Assembly: GCA_013396525.1 (NCBI GenBank)
Contig: VWYX01000389.1
Location: 66,290-130,289 of the forward strand
DNA from: Chaetorhynchus papuensis
Lineage: Eukaryota; Chordata; Aves; Passeriformes; Rhipiduridae
Direction of reading: 5' to 3'
Length of the DNA stretch: 64,000 bases
Below, piece after piece: positions 61,778-64,000 of the stretch. The notes below the pieces were generated by a model. That model was not told the DNA's origin, ran no database searches, and was given only the letters and a program-made list of their open reading frames with translations. The translations under genes and the position numbers were made by a program. The stretch's first letter is position 1. Each line of letters begins with the position of its first letter.

Positions 61778-62760
61778 GTGAGATGCATTGATGATTTACT
61801 GTGTAACTGTTGTGACTTACCTTACTTGGCAATGAGAACATCTTGAATTCCATTCCCTCTGGAAGACCATGTGCCCAGGACCTCTGGACTGGGTTCCCAG
61901 CACTAGGCAGAATCCATCAGGCACATTTACAGTGTCCCATGCAGATTGGTACAGGAATATATAAACTAGAATTGCTGAAAAGCATGTTGTTAACCATTGG
62001 GTTGAGCTCTATCTGAAGTAATTTTGGTACCCAACAGAATTGCCTGCTCTGTCACAGATCTCTAAACATGACAGTGCCTCAAACACAGTGGACAACGTTT
62101 TAGTAAACATACAAACCATTAAAAGAAGTAAAGTTTATTTGGGGATTCAGTGGGCCCAGTAACATTTGTGTTTGCAGATCGCGCTTTGTTTGATTACAAG
62201 GGAAGTAAAACCTCTTGTCTGTTGTCAGTTTGTCACTGCAGCACCATAAGTGTGAAAAACAGGGAGAACTTAAAACAGTGTTTTATGACTCTGAACACAT
62301 ATACAAACCAGGTCTGTTTCTCAACAGGAAGGTGCTGGTTTGAAGTTTTTTGAAGAACTCTAGGCCAAAATACATGCTGAACCAAATGAACTTGAGAATT
62401 TGGTTTAGGAACAGACTTAGCCTTCAATGGAGTCACTATTTCCAGTAGTATTGAGAAGCTTAATATTAATTCTTTTCCACTTTTGTCTGAGCTTAGTGAT
62501 ATCAGCTCCTGGTGTCATAAAACTTTAAGAGTTCTGATAAAACCCCCTTTTCATTTAGAAATAATATTTCCTGGAATTCACATTTTTATCAGAAACACCA
62601 TCCAGCCCCTCCAGTCTTTTTTTCTGCTTCTTTGGTTACACTTCTTCTGCACTACAGAAGCACCTTGTTCTAATTCAGTGATGGAGATATTCATTACAGT
62701 ATATGTGCTGGATTCCATCCATTGTGGATTGAGGTGTGATAAACCAATGTTTTGTAACAG

Positions 62761-62911
62761 ACAGTATGCCTTCTCACCCGAATCGGGAGGACGCCCGACA
62801 GCCACAAAAGTAATGGTTGTTGTGACAGACGGTGAATCACATGATGGCTCCAACTTGAAAACAGTGATAGGTAAATGCAATGAAGACAATATAACCAGAT
62901 TTGGCATTGCT
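62761..62911 (+). CDS. ITGA2: ITGA2 exon 8 (I domain, MIDAS aspartate)
   Basis: Acceptor TTTTGTAACAG and donor GTAAGT. One base completes arginine, then QYAFSPESGGRPTATKVMVV and VTDGESHDGSNLKTVIGKCN, then EDNITRFGIA. The MIDAS aspartate is GAC at 62828-62830 in TDGESHDG. An internal GGTAAATG near 62870 resembles a donor but is not needed. It ends in phase 0. Confidence 0.98.
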
Positions 62912-63331
62912 GTAAGTAACACTGAAATTATACATTGCTGCATTTTCAAAAGATTGTTTTGTTGTGTATGTATGAAAGTGCATGTTCTATACATAAGTGG
63001 TACGTAGTGCATGCGTTGTTACACTGGTGAGACTGAAACAAAGTCAAATTAATCCTATGAACTGGTGGAAATACTGGTCTTTTCACTGGCTGAAAAAGGA
63101 AGACTAGAATTGCCTGAGCAACTTCAGTTTGCCATACCTTATGTATTTTTCTTGTATGAATGGTCCCTTGCCTAGGAATTAACCTAATAAGGAGTTCAGT
63201 AATACGAATAAAGGTAATTTTTTTTTTTTAATACGTAGAATATTTGCTAAAATAGTATGAAAGGAAATGGAGTAGCACCATGATTTCTTTCACTTTTCTT
63301 ATTTTGCTGTTTGTTTGTTTCTTTACACAAG

Positions 63332-63497
63332 GTTTTGGGATACTTAATAAGGCATGAACTTGATACTAAAAACTTAATTAAAGAAATCAAGGGAATTGCT
63401 AGTCATCCAACAGAAAAGTATTTCTTCAATGTGTCATCTGAGGCTGCACTACTGGAAGAAGCAGGAACGCTTGGAGAGCGCATTTTTAGTATAGAAG
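63332..63497 (+). CDS. ITGA2: ITGA2 exon 9 (I domain, alpha-C helix to C-terminal helix)
   Basis: Acceptor CTTTACACAAG and donor GTAAAA. It reads VLGYLIRHELDTKNLIKEIK, then GIASHPTEKYFFNVSSEAAL and LEEAGTLGERIFSIE plus one base of glycine. GYL is the start of the alpha-C helix that contacts collagen in mammals. FNVS is a sequon and ALLEEAGTL is the C-terminal helix region that moves on activation. Further ITGA2 exons lie beyond the window. Confidence 0.97.
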
Positions 63498-64000
63498 GTA
63501 AAATACTCAATGTCCCTGAAAAATTAGATCAGTTTCTCCCAGCTGACAAGCTTAGAATTTTATTTTGCTTCAGCTTAGTGCAGCATTGTGAAAATGAGTG
63601 GCAGCTGGAGCTGCAGGCTGCTCCCTGCTCACCAGGAGGGCTCTTGTTTTCACAGGTGTTCCCCCAGCTACTCCACCCCTAATTAGCCTGGGCTTCAAGT
63701 TAATTTATGCAGTTTGAGGAAAACAGCCCCTAGCTGACGTAAATTTCTATCATATCTCGGGCTTCAGGCATGAGGGCTTTTCCATATGCAGCCAAATATA
63801 CTTGGAGCTTTATTACCAGAATAATAAAGGCATCTTTATGCTTGTGAGCTTCACCTGTGTGAATCCTAAGACATATAAAATTAAAAACAACCAACCAACC
63901 AACCAACAACAACAACAACAACAAAAAAAAAACCACAAAAAAACCCCACAAAACAAAACCAAAGCAAACTAGAAGATTAGGTTACTGATTACAGAACTGA
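63498..64000 (+). other. ITGA2: ITGA2 intron 9 (partial)
   Basis: Intron to the end of the window. It holds a CCAA array (63891-63907), then CAA triplets to 63923, then an A/C-rich tract to about 63965. No gene seen. Confidence 0.85.

Larger units (their letters stand above)
28025..64000 (+). other. ITGA2: ITGA2 gene, 5' part (integrin alpha-2)
   Basis: This is the 5' part of the gene for integrin alpha-2, the collagen-binding partner of beta-1 (the platelet GPIa chain in mammals). Nine coding exons with compatible phases encode the signal peptide, the first beta-propeller blades and nearly all of the inserted I domain. They match remembered mammalian alpha-2: AYNVGL, EAKIFSGP, EQFGY, TGGFL|TCGPLWAQQCG, VVVCDESNSIYPWDAV, TDGESHDGS and LDTKNLIKEIK. 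The gene continues past the window. It lies on the same strand as ITGA1, about 13 kb downstream, as in other vertebrates. Confidence 0.96.

Noticed and set aside
62578..63012. A 144-codon minus-strand frame
   Set aside because: It is antisense to ITGA2 exon 8 and its flanks; the plus-strand exon is the real coding signal.
1..64000. CRISPR arrays, operons, tRNA or rRNA genes
   Set aside because: None seen. The genome is eukaryotic, and the short tandem repeats present are microsatellites or minisatellites without spacer structure.

Overview
The window is nuclear DNA from a bird. It carries CR1 LINE retrotransposons ending in ATTCTGTG-type 3' repeats, which are typical of bird and other sauropsid genomes. 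It also holds two vertebrate integrin alpha genes split into small exons by GT-AG introns. The species cannot be named from sequence alone. ITGA1 and ITGA2 lie on human 5q11, a region that corresponds to the avian Z chromosome, so a Z-linked position is likely (inference). The assembly has gaps of N at 14621-14680 and 47543-47567 and a single N at 33365.

Region 1 (1-14700, + strand) is the 3' half of ITGA1, integrin alpha-1. Thirteen coding exons run from the calf-1 region of the ectodomain through the single transmembrane helix, and every splice phase is consistent. The last small exon, which should encode the GFFKR cytoplasmic tail, is missing and almost certainly lies in the 60-N gap. One intron uses a GC donor instead of GT. 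Introns hold one old CR1 fragment.

Region 2 (about 14700-27550) is the probable ITGA1 3' UTR and intergenic DNA. It contains two closely related CR1 copies in opposite orientation (20.8-23.7 kb). The second copy carries an inverted duplicate of its own upstream sequence. Weak candidate coding fragments lie on the minus strand at 26.4-26.65, 24.37-24.49 and 18.05-18.36 kb. I could not identify any of them.

Region 3 (27.6-64.0 kb, + strand) is the 5' part of ITGA2, integrin alpha-2. It has a GC-rich CpG-island promoter, exon 1 with a signal peptide start, an intron of about 19 kb, and exons 2-9. These encode the first beta-propeller blades and nearly all of the inserted I (von Willebrand A) domain, with an intact MIDAS metal site. 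The window ends inside intron 9. Intron 4 contains a second CpG-rich island with a CACCGG hexamer array about 190 bases upstream of exon 5.

Alpha-1 and alpha-2 each pair with integrin beta-1 to form cell-surface collagen/laminin receptors. The adjacent same-strand arrangement is the known vertebrate tandem pair. Most other open frames in the window are chance frames or parts of CR1 elements.
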